This document shows positions 5,622 through 6,921 of a stretch of DNA of 6,921 nucleotides, one piece after another. The position numbers and the translations under genes are program-made. Source of the DNA: Sphingobacteriia bacterium (GTDB lineage: Bacteria > Bacteroidota > Bacteroidia > UBA7662); NCBI GenBank assembly GCA_009926245.1, contig RFPG01000070.1, forward strand, positions 1-6,921, read 5' to 3'. Below the pieces are notes generated by a model. The model was not told where the DNA came from. It made no database searches and was given only the letters and a program-made list of their open reading frames with translations. The first letter of the stretch is position 1; each line of letters starts with the position of its first letter.

Positions 5622-6921
5622 TTAGGCTTTGTATCGGGCTACTAACTGCTTGGCCGTGGCCGACAGAACATCGGTTAGACTGTCATCGAATTTACCGGCT
5701 TTGAGGGCCTCCAGAACCCGGGGATGATTGGCCCGCATCGTGGCCAGAAAATCTGCTTCAAATTCGCGAACCTTGGCCATGGGCACGTCCATTAATAGAC
5801 CCTTGGTTCCCAAGTAAATAATCGCAATCTGATCCTCCACCCGGAAAGGCGAGTACTGAGGCTGTTTGAGGATTTCAACATTCCGGGCACCCTTGTCCAA
5901 GACCGCCTTGGTGGAGGCGTCCAGATCGGATCCAAATTTGGAGAAGGCCTCCAATTCCCGGTACTGTGCCTGGTCCAACTTGAGAGTACCAGCAACCTTC
6001 TTCATGGACTTGATTTGAGCGTTACCGCCTACCCTGGACACCGAAATACCCACGTTAATGGCGGGACGAACACCGGAATTGAAGAGATTGGACTCCAAGA
6101 AAATCTGTCCATCGGTGATCGAAATCACGTTGGTAGGAATATAGGCCGATACGTCACCCGCTTGGGTTTCAATGATAGGAAGGGCCGTTAATGAGCCACC
6201 GCCTTTGACCTTGCCTTTGAGTGACTCGGGCAAATCATTCATCTTTGCGATAATCTCATCGTTGTAATTCAACTTGCAGGCTCTCTCAAGAAGGCGGGAG
6301 TGCAAGTAAAAAACGTCCCCAGGATAAGCTTCGCGTCCGGGAGGGCGACGCAACAACAGCGATACTTCCCGATAGGCCACCGCTTGCTTGGACAAATCGT
6401 CGTAAACAATCAGGGCAGGATTTCCAAGGTCCCTGAAATACTCCCCAATCGCCGCTCCTGCCATGGGTGCATAGAACTGCAGAGGTGCAGGGTCCGAAGC
6501 AAAGGCCGCTACCACAATGGTATAAGGCATGGCTCCGTTGTCTTCGAGGGTCTTGACGATGTTGGCTACGGTCGAGGCTTTTTGACCCACCGCAACATAG
6601 ATACAATAAACCGGCTTGCCGGCTTCATAAAACTCTTTTTGGTTGATAATAGTATCAATCGCTATCGCGGTTTTACCAGTTTGACGGTCGCCAATAATCA
6701 ACTCGCGCTGACCACGACCCACCGGAATCATGGAGTCAATGGCCTTGATACCCGTCTGCATCGGCTCGTGAACCGGCTGACGGAAAATCACGCCGGGAGC
6801 TTTGCGCTCAATCGGCATCTCAAAGGTCTCCCCTTGAAGAGGCCCCTTGCCATCGATGGGTTGACCCAAGGTATTCACTACGCGCCCCAACATTCCGTGA
6901 CCAACTTTGATCGACGCAATC
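5622..6921 (-). CDS. atpA: ATP synthase F1 alpha subunit, 5'-truncated by the window edge
   Basis: The alpha subunit forms the non-catalytic nucleotide-binding sites of the F1 hexamer. The reading frame stays open to the window edge: nine codons (IASIKVGHG) precede the first in-window ATG at 6891-6893, so that ATG is internal. About 432 residues are visible, and the family is near 520, so roughly 90 N-terminal residues are missing. Visible motifs are [17 protein letters not shown] after the beta-barrel domain, Walker A GDRQTGKT (6669-6692), [19 protein letters not shown], and [12 protein letters not shown]. The arginine of the last motif (codon 6033-6035) is the alpha-subunit arginine that reaches the catalytic site of beta. 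The gene ends in TAA, 21 bp before atpG. Confidence 0.97.
   Translation of the reverse strand, partial: IASIKVGHGMLGRVVNTLGQPIDGKGPLQGETFEMPIERKAPGVIFRQPVHEPMQTGIKAIDSMIPVGRGQRELIIGDRQTGKTAIAIDTIINQKEFYEAGKPVYCIYVAVGQKASTVANIVKTLEDNGAMPYTIVVAAFASDPAPLQFYAPMAGAAIGEYFRDLGNPALIVYDDLSKQAVAYREVSLLLRRPPGREAYPGDVFYLHSRLLERACKLNYNDEIIAKMNDLPESLKGKVKGGGSLTALPIIETQAGDVSAYIPTNVISITDGQIFLESNLFNSGVRPAINVGISVSRVGGNAQIKSMKKVAGTLKLDQAQYRELEAFSKFGSDLDASTKAVLDKGARNVEILKQPQYSPFRVEDQIAIIYLGTKGLLMDVPMAKVREFEADFLATMRANHPRVLEALKAGKFDDSLTDVLSATAKQLVARYKA

Noticed and set aside
6891..6893. ATG as the start of atpA
   Set aside because: The frame continues upstream to the window edge with family-like residues, and the protein from this ATG would lack the N-terminal domain; the Met is internal.

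Overview
The window looks like an ordinary chromosomal segment from a member of the Bacteroidota. The protein families support this: the CrtB, CrtI, ECF sigma and alanine-dehydrogenase-like sequences all resemble that phylum's versions. So does the promoter before the sigma gene, which fits the phylum's unusual consensus (TTG, then TAnnTTTG). Starts mostly lack a strong Shine-Dalgarno sequence. I cannot name a genus. All seven recognised genes lie on the minus strand, so transcription runs from the high-numbered end to the low-numbered end.

From upstream to downstream the layout is as follows. atpA (F1 alpha subunit, 5' end outside the window) is followed by atpG (F1 gamma), tsaE (the ATPase of tRNA t6A synthesis) and an alanine-dehydrogenase-like gene that overlaps tsaE by 20 bp. 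These four are tightly spaced and could be one transcript, ending at a hairpin at 2934-2964. atpD and atpC do not follow atpG, which fits the split ATP synthase operons known from this phylum.

A 133-bp gap (2831-2963) then holds the most interesting non-coding sequence in the window. It contains a near-consensus Bacteroidota promoter and two 34-bp dyads of identical geometry (10-bp arm, 14-bp spacer, 10-bp arm; arm TTTGTTTAAC). The dyads flank and overlap the promoter. Downstream are an ECF sigma factor gene, a candidate terminator or attenuator, crtI (phytoene desaturase), and crtB (phytoene synthase, 3' end outside the window). CrtB makes phytoene from two geranylgeranyl diphosphates and CrtI desaturates it toward lycopene, so this half is the core of a carotenoid operon headed by its likely regulator. 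The dyads are probably the operator at which another regulator, not encoded here, controls the sigma gene.

I found no mobile element, CRISPR array, tRNA, rRNA or phage gene, and no gene-free stretch over 300 bases. I see no wholly new system; the operator array is the strongest candidate for something not yet described in detail.
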